Shown: in pieces, positions 23,992-32,395 of the stretch
Position numbering within the stretch: the stretch's first letter is position 1
Layout: the number at the start of each line of letters is the position of its first letter
NCBI GenBank assembly: GCA_963781305.1
Contig: CAWAFL010000001.1
Span: forward strand, 1,116,001-1,180,000
Reading direction: 5' to 3'
DNA from: DASXMT01 sp963781305
GTDB lineage: Bacteria; Actinomycetota; Acidimicrobiia; Acidimicrobiales; RAAP-2
DNA length: 64,000 nucleotides
Program-made: the position numbers and the translations under genes
The notes under the pieces: generated by a model
What the model was told of the DNA's origin: nothing
Databases searched by the model: none
What the model saw: the letters and a program-made list of their open reading frames with translations, nothing else

Positions 23992-24698
23992 CGCGGGCGA
24001 CGGCCGGAGGCGGGGGGGCCGGGGGGAAAGGCCTCGAGTGCGTCGAGGGTGGCGGTAGAGACCTGCGCCTGGAGGAAGCCGATGATCCCGTCCAGCAGCT
24101 GGGCGACGTGTAATGGGTAGGCGGTGACCGGAGACGCGTAGCGCCTGGCCCTCTCCCGGTCGGCGCAGGCGTGCACACAGATGGCCAGCGCCTGCTCGAT
24201 TCGGGACCAGCGCACCGATGGGGGGAGATCAGGCAGCAGATCGGAAATGTGGCCCATGAATTCCTCGGTGGTAGTTCGGAAACGCTCGGACAGTCGTCCG
24301 AAGGGGTGCTCGGCGACGCCGGTGCCTTGGAGCTGGACCAGGAAGCTCAGGTAGTAGCTGTCCTCTGCTTCGGCCTCCTCCACGATCGGCAGCAGGTAGG
24401 CCTCGAGGCAGGACCGGAGATGGTCGGGGCGGGCCTGGGCGGCGAGCAGCTGCCGGCGGCGGTTCAGGCCGGGAAGTCGGTACTCGAGGATTGCCTGGAG
24501 GAGCCCTTGCTTCGAACCGAAGTGGTACCGGACAGCTGAGTTATTGGCGTTCCCCGCCTGAGCGCCGATCTTACGGAGGGAGACGCCGTCGATGCCCTGT
24601 TCGGCAAAAAGACGCTCGGCGGCGAGGATCAGTTGCTCGCGCGTCGACGACGCAGCTGAAAACGGTTCGGGTCGGGTCAGGACTGCCGATGCGGCCAC
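23988..24698 (-). CDS. TetR family transcriptional regulator
   Basis: A 236-residue regulator with a TetR N-domain: REQLILAAERLFAEQGIDGV, SLRKIGAQAGNANNSAVRYH and FGSKQGLL. The helix-turn-helix includes the N-N-S-A-V-R-Y-H-F form seen in a subgroup whose C-domain (VHACADRERARR region) binds large hydrophobic ligands. The GTG at 24698 is the start. It is divergent from the double CMD gene, and a 14-base inverted repeat lies between them at 24727. It probably represses both its own operon (with the SDR) and the CMD gene. Confidence 0.9.
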   Translation of the reverse strand: MAASAVLTRPEPFSAASSTREQLILAAERLFAEQGIDGVSLRKIGAQAGNANNSAVRYHFGSKQGLLQAILEYRLPGLNRRRQLLAAQARPDHLRSCLEAYLLPIVEEAEAEDSYYLSFLVQLQGTGVAEHPFGRLSERFRTTTEEFMGHISDLLPDLPPSVRWSRIEQALAICVHACADRERARRYASPVTAYPLHVAQLLDGIIGFLQAQVSTATLDALEAFPPGPPASGRRPR

Positions 24699-24726
24699 GA
24701 CGGGAGCTAATCACCTTGCACGGTGA

Positions 24727-24740
24727 AAGTCAACTGACTT
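24727..24740. promoter_or_regulatory. Operator candidate AAGTCA-AC-TGACTT
   Basis: Perfect 6-base inverted arms around a 2-base centre, located 28 bases before the TetR start on one side and 37 bases before the CMD start on the other. The position and symmetry suit a TetR dimer binding site controlling both directions. Confidence 0.55.
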
Positions 24741-24777
24741 AGAGTTCTTACACGTGACTTCGAGGGAGGGCGGCAGC

Positions 24778-25671
24778 GTGATGGGGAGCGACAGCCGGAA
24801 CGACTGGGGCAGCAACTCCGGGGGCAACCCCGACAGCGACACCGGGGGCAGCAACGCAGTGGGCAGTCCGGCGTCGGGCCGGGCACAGGCCATACAGATG
24901 TACCGCGAGGTCATGACGGTGGAACCCGACCAGGCGACGAGCCCGTACGCCGAGTCCACGTTGGACTTCGTCTTCGGCCGCGTCTGGTCCCGCGACGGGT
25001 TGAGCCGGCGAGACCGTCGATGGGTCACCCTGGCCTGCGTGGCCGGGGCCGACTCCATAGGGCCGATCAACGCCCACGTGTACGCCGCGCTCAACAGTGG
25101 CGATATCACGATCGCCGAGATGCTGGAGTTCGTGCTCCACTTCGCTGTCTATTGCGGTTGGCCCAAGGGCTCCGCTGTGGAAGGGGTCATCCGCCAACAG
25201 TGGGCCCGGATCCAAGAGGAGCGAGGCGAAGCACCGGCTCCGCTCCCGCCACTGACCATCGATTCGCTCGGTCCCGGTGACCCGGAGGAGCGGGTCCGTG
25301 GGGGCGAGGAGGCATTCCGCGACATCAACTTGATCGGAGCGCCGCAGCCCGACACGCCGTACACCCAGGCCGGCATCTTGAACTTCGTCTTCGGGCACGT
25401 GTGGTTGCGGCCCGGCTTGAGCCGGCGGGATCGCCGGCTCATCACCCTGGCCTGCGTGGGCATCGACGACTCGGTCATGCCCATTCGCAGCCACGTTGGG
25501 TCGGCACTGCAATCCGGTGACATCAGTCTCGGCGAGATGAGAGAGGTCGCCCTCCAGTTCTCGGCCTACTACGGTTTCGCCAAGGGCGAGTTCCTCAGCC
25601 AGGTGGCCGAGGAGACATGGAACCGTCTCGTCGAAGAAGGTCTCGAGCCGTTCACGACGGCAGGGTCTTGA
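24778..25671 (+). CDS. Carboxymuconolactone decarboxylase-like protein with two CMD domains
   Basis: A 297-residue protein made of two homologous halves after a Ser/Gly/Asn-rich N-terminus (GSDSRNDWGSNSGGNPDSD). Each half has the CMD helix pattern: LDFVFGRVWSRDGLSRRDRR then LACV in the first, and LNFVFGHVWLRPGLSRRDRR then LACV in the second. The CxxC pair of peroxidase-active AhpD proteins is absent, so decarboxylase, lactonase or isomerase activity is more likely than peroxide reduction. The GTG at 24778 is seven bases after GAGGGAGGG; ATG 24781 and GTG 24754 are alternatives. It is controlled from the promoter shared with a TetR gene. Confidence 0.8.
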   Translation: MMGSDSRNDWGSNSGGNPDSDTGGSNAVGSPASGRAQAIQMYREVMTVEPDQATSPYAESTLDFVFGRVWSRDGLSRRDRRWVTLACVAGADSIGPINAHVYAALNSGDITIAEMLEFVLHFAVYCGWPKGSAVEGVIRQQWARIQEERGEAPAPLPPLTIDSLGPGDPEERVRGGEEAFRDINLIGAPQPDTPYTQAGILNFVFGHVWLRPGLSRRDRRLITLACVGIDDSVMPIRSHVGSALQSGDISLGEMREVALQFSAYYGFAKGEFLSQVAEETWNRLVEEGLEPFTTAGS

Positions 25672-25785
25672 GCGTTTCTTCGGCGTCGATGCGGACGTTC
25701 GCAGCAGTGATGTCCAGGATTCTTCGTCTGTCGACGGGTTCGCAGCCAGGCACACCACGGGAGGAGGGGCAGCGACCCATCACGA

Positions 25786-27024
25786 TCAGGTCGTCGGGAA
25801 CCGGTTCTGTCGAATCTGGTTGAAGGGAATGTCGGACCCGGGCTGAGGTTCCCGGGGTAGGCCGAGAAGGCGGTCCCCGATCACATTGCGCTGCATCTCG
25901 TTGGTGCCGCCGGCAATCGATCGGGCCCTGGTCCCCAGGTACTCCTGTGCCCACTCATCGCCACCCTCGTCCTCCGGCCAGAGCACGCCCCGCTCGCCGG
26001 CCATGGACATCGCCGTCTCGGCATTGCGTTGGTGCTTCCCGGCCCGGTAGAGCTTCAAGAGCGCGCTGGCGTGGGGTGGCATCCGGCCCGACTGGATGGC
26101 ACCGGCCACCCGACGGGCGAAATACCCCTCGACCGCACCGGCGACGAAGGCATTGGCTATGGCCTGGTGCACGATGGGGTCGTCGCCCAACCCTCGCTCG
26201 CCGGCCAACCTGACCAGGTCGCCAACGACATCGCGTGGGCGGCCCACTCCCGCCGCTCTGCGCTCGAAGCCCATGAGCGTTGTAGCCACAGACCAGCCTT
26301 CGTTGACCACGCCGACCACGTTCTCGACCGGAATGGGAACGTCGTCGAAGAACACCTCGCAGAAGTCGGACTCGCCGGTGATCTGCCTGATCGGCCTGAC
26401 CGTGACCCCGGGCGCATCGAAGGGGACGACAAGCATGGTCAGGCCACGGTGCTTAGGGGCATCGGCATCGGTCCGGACGAGGCACAAGCCGAACTGCGAG
26501 TAATGCGCGCCGGTGCTCCACACCTTTTGGCCGCGCACAATGAAGAGATCACCGTCCCGGGTGGCACGAGTAAGGACCCCGGCCAGATCCGAGCCCCCGG
26601 TCGGTTCGGAGAGCAACTGGACCCACCACTCGTCCGCCCGGATGAGCGGGGGCAGGTACCGCTCCTTTTGGCTCTGGGTACCGCACGCCGCGAGCGTCGG
26701 CCCGATGATGGCCAACGTCGGTACCTTCAGGATCGTTGGCATCTCGTAGCCGGAGGTCTCCTCATCGAAGATCTGCTGGTACCGGATGCCCAGTCCCCGA
26801 CCGCCGAACTCGGTGGGGAACGTGAGCCCGGCGTAGCCGCCCTCGATCAATCGATGCTGCAGCTCCTTGGCCCTGGATACCTCACCCGCCTCATCGGCCC
26901 GATCCTGCCCGGAACCGGCGTCCGGGACCTGGCGCGGCACGTGCTCGGCAAGCCACGTCCTGGCTGCAGCACGAAACGACCCCTCGTCAGGCCACCCTCC
27001 TTGCCCCTCACCCCCGACCGTCAC
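25786..27024 (-). CDS. Acyl-CoA dehydrogenase, FadE alpha-type partner of heteromeric enzyme
   Basis: A 412-residue flavoprotein with TFPTEFGGRG, LLSEPTGGSD and a C-terminal RSIAGGTNEMQRNVIGDRLL followed by GLPRE. This C-terminus is characteristic of the mycobacterial FadE subunits that retain the flavin and catalytic base and that pair with a second, degenerate FadE in alpha2beta2 enzymes of steroid side-chain degradation. The Glu in MGFERRAAG is a candidate base. The start is a GTG at 27024, overlapping the upstream dehydrogenase by GTGA, which fits production of two subunits in equal amounts. Confidence 0.9.
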   Translation of the reverse strand: MTVGGEGQGGWPDEGSFRAAARTWLAEHVPRQVPDAGSGQDRADEAGEVSRAKELQHRLIEGGYAGLTFPTEFGGRGLGIRYQQIFDEETSGYEMPTILKVPTLAIIGPTLAACGTQSQKERYLPPLIRADEWWVQLLSEPTGGSDLAGVLTRATRDGDLFIVRGQKVWSTGAHYSQFGLCLVRTDADAPKHRGLTMLVVPFDAPGVTVRPIRQITGESDFCEVFFDDVPIPVENVVGVVNEGWSVATTLMGFERRAAGVGRPRDVVGDLVRLAGERGLGDDPIVHQAIANAFVAGAVEGYFARRVAGAIQSGRMPPHASALLKLYRAGKHQRNAETAMSMAGERGVLWPEDEGGDEWAQEYLGTRARSIAGGTNEMQRNVIGDRLLGLPREPQPGSDIPFNQIRQNRFPTT

Positions 27025-28334
27025 GCCGATGCACCGGCCCGGTCTGGGTGAGCCTCGTCATGCCCTCCGGCGGCGGCGGCTCGCCCGGCCTCAACTCGTG
27101 CTCCGCCGTCAACTCTTGCTCCGCCGTCAGCTGGTGGTCCGCCGTCAGCTGGTGGTCCGCCGTCAGCTCGTGAGCCGGTGGCAATGAGTCCGTAGACGCG
27201 CTCGCGGTGCCACGAGGGCGTACCGAGTAGAGCCTCGTTCGACTTGACCCGGCGCAGGTACAGGTGGAGATCGTGCTCCCAGGTGAACCCGATGCCACCG
27301 TGGATCTGGAGGGCTTCTTGGACGACGGTCGTGCACGCCTCGGCTACATAGCTCTTGCCTGTGCTGGCTAGCAGCGAGTCCGACGCCTCGCCGCTCATCT
27401 GGCGCGCCACCGAAGCCGCGGTCGCCTTGGCCGCCTCGAGCAGCATCATCATGTCGGCCAACCGATGCTTGATCGCCTGGTAGGAGCCGATCGGCCGCCC
27501 GAAGGACAGGCGATCCTTGGCGTACTCAACCGTCAGTTCGAAGATCGCTGCCGCCGCACCGACGGTCTCCGCGCACTGCAGTGCAACGGACCGATCGAAG
27601 CGACGGGCGATGGACGCTCCCGCATCGGGCCACCGGCCGACCAGAGCGGCGGCAGGAAGGTGCACGCCGTCGAGGAGCAGCTGGCCGTATCGGCGCGTGA
27701 CGTCGAGCGACCCGTACGGGATAGAGGACACGCCGGCGGTTCCGGTGGGCACCAGGAAGTCGGCCAGCGAACCGTCAAGGCGGACGGTAACCAGGACCTC
27801 GTCGGCTAGGTGGGCATCGTGGACCAGGTCCTTCATCCCGGACAGGACGTATCCGGACGCCTCGCGCCGTGCCTCCAGTACGACGTCGGCTGGGTCGCAG
27901 CTCCCCCGCTCGGCCACCGCCCAGGTGGCAACCTGCCGGCCCGAGAGCAGGTCGTCGAGCACGACCGCGCTGGCATCGGTTCGTTCGCTCTCGGCGAGCG
28001 CTTGGGCAACGAGGAGCGTGGGGACGAAGGGCCCGGGCTGCAGGTTCCGGCCCATCTCCTCACAGACCAAGGCGGCGGCGATCATGCCGTCGGACCCGGT
28101 GCTGCTCCCACCGTGGCTCCCGGGAACCAAGAGGCCGAACAGCCCGACGGCCCCGTAACTGCGCCAGGTTCCTCGATCGATGCCGGCGCCCTCATCGATC
28201 AGCGATCGGACCTTCGACACCGGACAGTGCCGTTCGATGAGCTTGGCCACGGTGTCAGCCAGGAGTTTCTGTTCCTCGGAAAGGTCTAGGTCCAACCTGC
28301 TCCTGGCCATCTCGTTGGGCCGGTCCGCGTGCAC
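27021..28334 (-). CDS. Acyl-CoA dehydrogenase, FadE beta-type partner with repeat-encoded tail
   Basis: A protein of about 437 residues homologous to the small FadE partner subunits. It has LDLSEEQKLLADTV at the N-terminus, ALQIHGGIGFTWEHDLHLYL and then SNEALLGTPSWHRERV instead of the usual GT-E motif, so the classical catalytic Glu is absent. After the domain comes a low-complexity tail of PPADGG/ARVDGG units encoded by an 18-bp tandem repeat. The GTG at 28334 is eight bases after GAGG, just behind the stop of the ligase gene; an ATG at 28310 and a TTG at 28364 are other options. It overlaps the next dehydrogenase by four bases. Confidence 0.88.
   Translation of the reverse strand: MHADRPNEMARSRLDLDLSEEQKLLADTVAKLIERHCPVSKVRSLIDEGAGIDRGTWRSYGAVGLFGLLVPGSHGGSSTGSDGMIAAALVCEEMGRNLQPGPFVPTLLVAQALAESERTDASAVVLDDLLSGRQVATWAVAERGSCDPADVVLEARREASGYVLSGMKDLVHDAHLADEVLVTVRLDGSLADFLVPTGTAGVSSIPYGSLDVTRRYGQLLLDGVHLPAAALVGRWPDAGASIARRFDRSVALQCAETVGAAAAIFELTVEYAKDRLSFGRPIGSYQAIKHRLADMMMLLEAAKATAASVARQMSGEASDSLLASTGKSYVAEACTTVVQEALQIHGGIGFTWEHDLHLYLRRVKSNEALLGTPSWHRERVYGLIATGSRADGGPPADGGPPADGGARVDGGARVEAGRAAAAGGHDEAHPDRAGASA
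27091..27180. repeat. Five copies of an 18-bp repeat inside the dehydrogenase C-terminus
   Basis: Units such as TCAGCTGGTGGTCCGCCG occur at 27091, 27109, 27127, 27145 and 27163. They are read on the minus strand as six-residue blocks (PPADGG and variants). The period keeps the frame open. Confidence 0.9.
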
Positions 28335-28344
28335 TCGACCGACC

Positions 28345-30099
28345 TCAGCTTCCCGACCGGTCAATGCGATCGGCCAGCAGTTCTGCGAGCTTGACGTACC
28401 GCACCTTGAACGAAGGCGTCCATGGGATCTCCGCCTCGGTGAGGAACACGAAGAAGCTCGGCACCTTGAACGTGGAGAGCCGAGCTCGGAGCGCTTGGTG
28501 AAGCTCGTCTCCGGTCAGGGAGCACCCGTCCTCGAGGATGACCGCGGCTACGACCACTTGTCCCCGGACCGGATCGGGGAGCCCGAGCACGTAGGCCTCG
28601 CGGACGCCCTCGACTTGCCGAAGGGCGATGACGACCTCGCTCGGGGCGACGTTGGCCCCCGACGTCTTGATCATGTCGTTGAGCCGGCCCTGGAAGTGCA
28701 AACGGTAGCCGTCGACTGTCACTCGATCTCCGGTGTGGAACCAACCGTCGGTGTCGAAGACCTCGTCTCGAACCGTCTTGTAGAACCCCCTGGTGACCGC
28801 CGGCCCCCGGAGCCAGACCTCGCCGAGATCACCGTCGACCACCGGTTGGCCTGCGGTGTCGACCACGCGCAGCTCCATCCCCGGTTGCAGGACCTCGAGG
28901 GGCGGGGGGCGGCGATCGCTGCGCAAGCGGCCGCTGGGGGCTCCCGGTTCTCCCGGCTCGGGCCGTCCCCACCAGTAGCCGCCGAATGTCTCGGTCATGC
29001 CGAGCCCAATGCGCAAGGAGTCGGGACCAGACTGGGATTCGACGGTGGGAAGTAGCAGTCGGGGGTCTGCCTCCCGCAAGGACGACCGATCCGCTCCGGC
29101 GAAGTCGGGGTGCTCGAGCACGGCGTTGATCTGATGGGGGTAGAGCACCGCCCGCTCGATGCGTTCGTCGCCGATGAGGGCCAGGACCTCGCCGGCGACG
29201 AATCGGTCGGTGCAGAACTGGGTCCCTCCGCCGTCGAGCACCACGAAGAGGCTCATGGTCAGACCGCCCACCCAGAAGAACGGCGCCGCGGTGTAGGACC
29301 GGATGCCGTCCTTCACTGACATCCACTCCCGGAGATAGTGGGTCTTCTCCATGATGGTGCGGTGGCTGTGGGGAACGCCCTTGGGCGTCGCCGTGGACCC
29401 GGACGTGTAGATCATGATGGCGTCGTCGTCAGGGTGCACCTCCCGTTCCGCCTCGGCCAGGATGTCCTCGTCGAACGCGGCTGAGGCCGATCCCTCGACC
29501 AGCCAGCCGAGCCCTCTCGACCACGGGGGACCCTCGTTCGACTCGTCCACCGAGACCACCCAACGAAGGTACGGGGCCGCCTTGATGGCCCACGGAGGGG
29601 CCCCTTCGCCCGACAGCTCTGGGAGTGCCTTTGCCATGCGGTCCCGCTGGTCGTCGCCGAGGAACCGGGGATGGATGAAGATTCCCTGGAGGTCGGCGTG
29701 GCGGACCACCACGGCCAGCTCTTCGTCCGAGAAGAACGTACTGAGGGGAACGGCCACTGCCCCACATCGGGCGATCGCCGCGAACGTCACCATCCAGGCA
29801 GGCCCGTTGCCCAGCCACAACCCGATACGCGTCCCCTTGCCGACGCCCCTGGCCAGGAGGCCCCGGGCCAGCCTTCGGGACTCGCGGTCGAGGTCCCGGT
29901 ACGTGAGGCGCCCGCCGCTCCCGACGACTGCCTCGCGGTCTCCGTGAGCCGCAGCCAGGCCGCGAACCCAGTCTGCCACCGTGACCGCGCTCTTCGGACC
30001 GGGACGGGGTTGGGCGGTTGGCATCGGTGGCGGACCGGGGGTCCGATCGCCGGGCCGGGCACTGCCGGGTGGCGGCGACGCAGCGTCTCGGTCGACCAT
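28345..30099 (-). CDS. Acyl-CoA synthetase (AMP-forming)
   Basis: A 584-residue ANL ligase with a Pro-rich N-terminal 35 residues. The ATP loop is MIYTSGSTATPKGV, the adenine region GLGMTETFGG, the A7 motif GWFHTGDR, and the A10 region IPWTPSFKVRYVK retains a Lys at the catalytic position, unlike the synthetase at 11674. It should form an acyl-AMP and then an acyl-CoA from a carboxylic acid. The ATG at 30099 overlaps the stop of the upstream amidohydrolase by one base (TGATG). Together with the two following FadE genes it forms an activation-plus-desaturation module. Confidence 0.93.
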   Translation of the reverse strand: MVDRDAASPPPGSARPGDRTPGPPPMPTAQPRPGPKSAVTVADWVRGLAAAHGDREAVVGSGGRLTYRDLDRESRRLARGLLARGVGKGTRIGLWLGNGPAWMVTFAAIARCGAVAVPLSTFFSDEELAVVVRHADLQGIFIHPRFLGDDQRDRMAKALPELSGEGAPPWAIKAAPYLRWVVSVDESNEGPPWSRGLGWLVEGSASAAFDEDILAEAEREVHPDDDAIMIYTSGSTATPKGVPHSHRTIMEKTHYLREWMSVKDGIRSYTAAPFFWVGGLTMSLFVVLDGGGTQFCTDRFVAGEVLALIGDERIERAVLYPHQINAVLEHPDFAGADRSSLREADPRLLLPTVESQSGPDSLRIGLGMTETFGGYWWGRPEPGEPGAPSGRLRSDRRPPPLEVLQPGMELRVVDTAGQPVVDGDLGEVWLRGPAVTRGFYKTVRDEVFDTDGWFHTGDRVTVDGYRLHFQGRLNDMIKTSGANVAPSEVVIALRQVEGVREAYVLGLPDPVRGQVVVAAVILEDGCSLTGDELHQALRARLSTFKVPSFFVFLTEAEIPWTPSFKVRYVKLAELLADRIDRSGS

Positions 30100-31280
30100 C
30101 AGTTTGAAACGAGGAGCGACCGCAGGTTGTCACGCATGATGTAGCGAACGTCCGTGTCGGAGAACTCGTCCAGCGCCTTCGCGAACTGGGTCGGCTCGGG
30201 TAGGCCGTCGGAATGAGGGAAGTCCGATCCGGCCAAGATGCGCTCGACCGGTACGTAGGTCGTGAGGTCTTTGATGTGCTCCTCCCAATAGGGGACCACC
30301 CAGACGCACCGCTCGAAGGCATCCACGGGGTCCTCGGGGAACGAGCCCGGGTAGCGCTGGTACTCGACTTTGAAGCGCTCGATGATCCAGTGCACCCAGT
30401 CCGACCCGTTCTCGACCGAGAGCAGGCGCAACCGGGGGAACCGGGTCACCGCCCCTTGGACGACCATGGCGGTGAAGAAATCCATGGTGGCCCGGGCGTG
30501 GGTCGATATCGACGCGAACGGTCCCTGGGGCCGGTGGGGGGCGAACTCGTACACACCGGTCCAGTCCCCCGAGTAGCGGTGATACCCGGTGGCTGACAGA
30601 TGGCCGCAGACGAGGACCTGAGACTCCTGGCACCGGGCCCAGAAGGGATCGAACATCGGGTCGGCGGGCGAGCGCATGCCCACACGCGTCGGGACCGGCG
30701 AGGGCCGCACCATGATGGCTCGGCACCCACGCTCGAGTGCCCACTCGAGCATCCGGACCGACTCGTCCACATCGGCAAGGGAGATGACCGGCGTGGCGAA
30801 GAGTCGATCCTCGAAGGCGAAGCCCCAGTCCTCCTCCAGCCATCGGTTGAACGACCACAAGAGGTCCATGGTCAAGTCGACGTCGTCGCCCGTCGCCTCC
30901 TCGAGGCCGGAGACCATAGTGGGAAAGACCAGTGATGCCTCGACTCCCTGCTCGTCCATCCGGCGCACCCGGGGCACGCGCTGCTGGTACTCGGGGCGAT
31001 GGGCCAGGGGTTCGAACTGATACGCCGTGTTCTTTGTTTCGAGCATCGACTTCTCGCCCTTGAACACATCGAGCAGGCAGCCGGCCACGGCGATGGGATC
31101 GAAGGTCGGATTGGGCAGGTAGTCGAAGATCTTGCCGCCCAGGATCACGTGACGGTGACCCCGCTCGTCCGTCGTCCAATAGAAGTCGCGCCGGCGATGG
31201 TCCGGCAGGTGTCGGGTGAACGCGTCCGCCGCCTCGTAGAGATGGTTGTCTGCGTCGTACATGCGGTAGTCGAGTGGCAC
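30099..31280 (-). CDS. Amidohydrolase_2 family metal-dependent hydrolase
   Basis: A 393-residue TIM barrel of the same DADNH subfamily as the protein at 9478: MYDADNHLYEAADAF near the start, VCGHLSATGYHRY in the middle and AGSDFPHSDGLPEP near the end. The reaction is unknown; relatives decarboxylate or hydrolyse small acids. The start is a GTG at 31280; an internal ATG seven codons later is an alternative. It is the first gene of a four-gene minus-strand operon (amidohydrolase, ligase, FadE, FadE) and its stop overlaps the ligase start. It may make or prepare the acid that the ligase activates. Confidence 0.82.
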   Translation of the reverse strand: MPLDYRMYDADNHLYEAADAFTRHLPDHRRRDFYWTTDERGHRHVILGGKIFDYLPNPTFDPIAVAGCLLDVFKGEKSMLETKNTAYQFEPLAHRPEYQQRVPRVRRMDEQGVEASLVFPTMVSGLEEATGDDVDLTMDLLWSFNRWLEEDWGFAFEDRLFATPVISLADVDESVRMLEWALERGCRAIMVRPSPVPTRVGMRSPADPMFDPFWARCQESQVLVCGHLSATGYHRYSGDWTGVYEFAPHRPQGPFASISTHARATMDFFTAMVVQGAVTRFPRLRLLSVENGSDWVHWIIERFKVEYQRYPGSFPEDPVDAFERCVWVVPYWEEHIKDLTTYVPVERILAGSDFPHSDGLPEPTQFAKALDEFSDTDVRYIMRDNLRSLLVSN

Positions 31281-31388
31281 GTCAGAGATCCCCTTGCCCA
31301 GTGTCGGGTTGGCGGCCGCCGGTGCGTGTCAGGTGGGGCTTGCACCTCATCCAGTCAATTCGACCCGTTCGGTCACCGCGCCTCAATT

Positions 31389-31426
31389 AGCTGTCCTTCT
31401 CGTTGAATGAGCTGTCCTTCTCGTTG
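31389..31426. repeat. Two direct copies of AGCTGTCCTTCTCGTTG
   Basis: The 17-base sequence starts at 31389 and again at 31410, a period of 21 bases, in non-coding DNA upstream of the amidohydrolase operon. Confidence 0.85.
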
Positions 31427-31467
31427 TTGTTCTTCCGGAGATGCAGCAAAGACACCGTACCTCCCGT

Positions 31468-31479
31468 CCGACCAGTCGG
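31468..31479. promoter_or_regulatory. Operator candidate CCGAC-CA-GTCGG
   Basis: Five-base perfect inverted arms with a 2-base centre, of the ACCGAC/GTCGGT form common at TetR-family sites. It lies in the middle of the divergent region between the amidohydrolase operon and the TetR gene at 31684, which could control both. Confidence 0.45.
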
Positions 31480-31683
31480 TCGAGTTGGGCACAGCTTGAT
31501 GCCTCCGACCCAGTTATCTTGTCGGCGCACCTCGAACCCAACACCGGCTTACCACTCAGAAGACTCAGCCGAGGGCCATGGCGGAGGGGCCGTCCACATG
31601 GCACACTGACCCCTTCCGACCTCAGCAATGGCCGTTGTCGTCGGCCTGTCTCATCGTGAGCTGGCGAATTGGAGATGTCCCTG

Positions 31684-32325
31684 ATGGCGAAAGTCGACGA
31701 ACAGCCATCGCCTTCCAGAACTCGGTATGCCGGCAACCGCACCGAGGAAATCCTGGCCGCCGCCGTGGCCGTATTCGCCGAGAAGGGCTATCGGGCCACG
31801 TCCATGAACGACCTGGCTCGAGCGGCAGGACTCAGCAAGCCGGGCCTCTACCACTACGTGTCGTCCAAGGAGCAACTGCTGGTCCTTCTGTACCAGACGG
31901 TGATGGAGCAGCACTTGGTCGAAGAGCGCGCCGTGATCGAGTCGAGCACATCGGCCACCGAATCGTTGCGCCGCATCCTGGCCCAACGCGCCATCTATTC
32001 CTGCCGGCAACAGAAGTTGTGGAGGATCTTCACCGAAGAAGAGGCCGAGGTTCCGGCCGAACTGATGGGGGACATACGGAGGCAGCGACGAGAGCGCGAA
32101 GACTTCCTGGTCAAGGTGGTGGAGGACGGGCTCGCCGCGGGCGAGTTCCGCCTTACCGGCACTCCGCGGATCGCCGTCCGGGCCATGAACGGCGCCGTCA
32201 ACTTCTGTTACAAGTGGTTCGACCCGTCAGGACCGAGGGACGCCGAACAGATCGGGTCAGAGGTGGCCGACTTCCTCGTCTCGGCCCTGGTCCCGGAAAA
32301 GAAGGCCCGCAAGCCCCGCGGTTGA
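31684..32325 (+). CDS. TetR family transcriptional regulator
   Basis: A 213-residue regulator: EEILAAAVAVFAEKGYRATS, MNDLARAAGLSKPGLYHYVS and SKEQLLVLLY give a textbook TetR DNA-binding domain, and the C-terminal domain resembles the KstR2/FadR-like group regulating lipid catabolism. The ATG at 31684 is nine bases after GGAG at 31671-31674; ATG 31675 and TTG 31669 are too close to or before that site. It is divergent from the amidohydrolase/ligase/FadE operon and convergent with the thiolase gene. An inverted repeat at 31468 is a candidate binding site. Confidence 0.92.
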   Translation: MAKVDEQPSPSRTRYAGNRTEEILAAAVAVFAEKGYRATSMNDLARAAGLSKPGLYHYVSSKEQLLVLLYQTVMEQHLVEERAVIESSTSATESLRRILAQRAIYSCRQQKLWRIFTEEEAEVPAELMGDIRRQRREREDFLVKVVEDGLAAGEFRLTGTPRIAVRAMNGAVNFCYKWFDPSGPRDAEQIGSEVADFLVSALVPEKKARKPRG

Positions 32326-32356
32326 GGGCTGCCGGTCGCCCTCAAGCGGCAAGCCC
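32326..32356. terminator. Hairpin between convergent TetR and thiolase genes
   Basis: GGGCTGCCG at 32326-32334 can pair with CGGCAAGCCC at 32347-32356 with one bulged base and a 12-base loop. It begins directly after the TetR stop codon. No U-tract. Confidence 0.35.
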
Positions 32357-32395
32357 GGAAAGGAATGACCGGGGACGAGTCGCCTCGCCCGCGTC

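Larger units (their letters stand above)
31281..31683. other. 403-bp divergent intergenic region
   Basis: Lies between the amidohydrolase operon and a TetR gene. It contains a 17-base direct repeat (31389 and 31410) and an inverted repeat CCGAC-CA-GTCGG at 31468-31479. Reading frames inside it have no ribosome sites and look random. I see no RNA gene. Confidence 0.6.
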
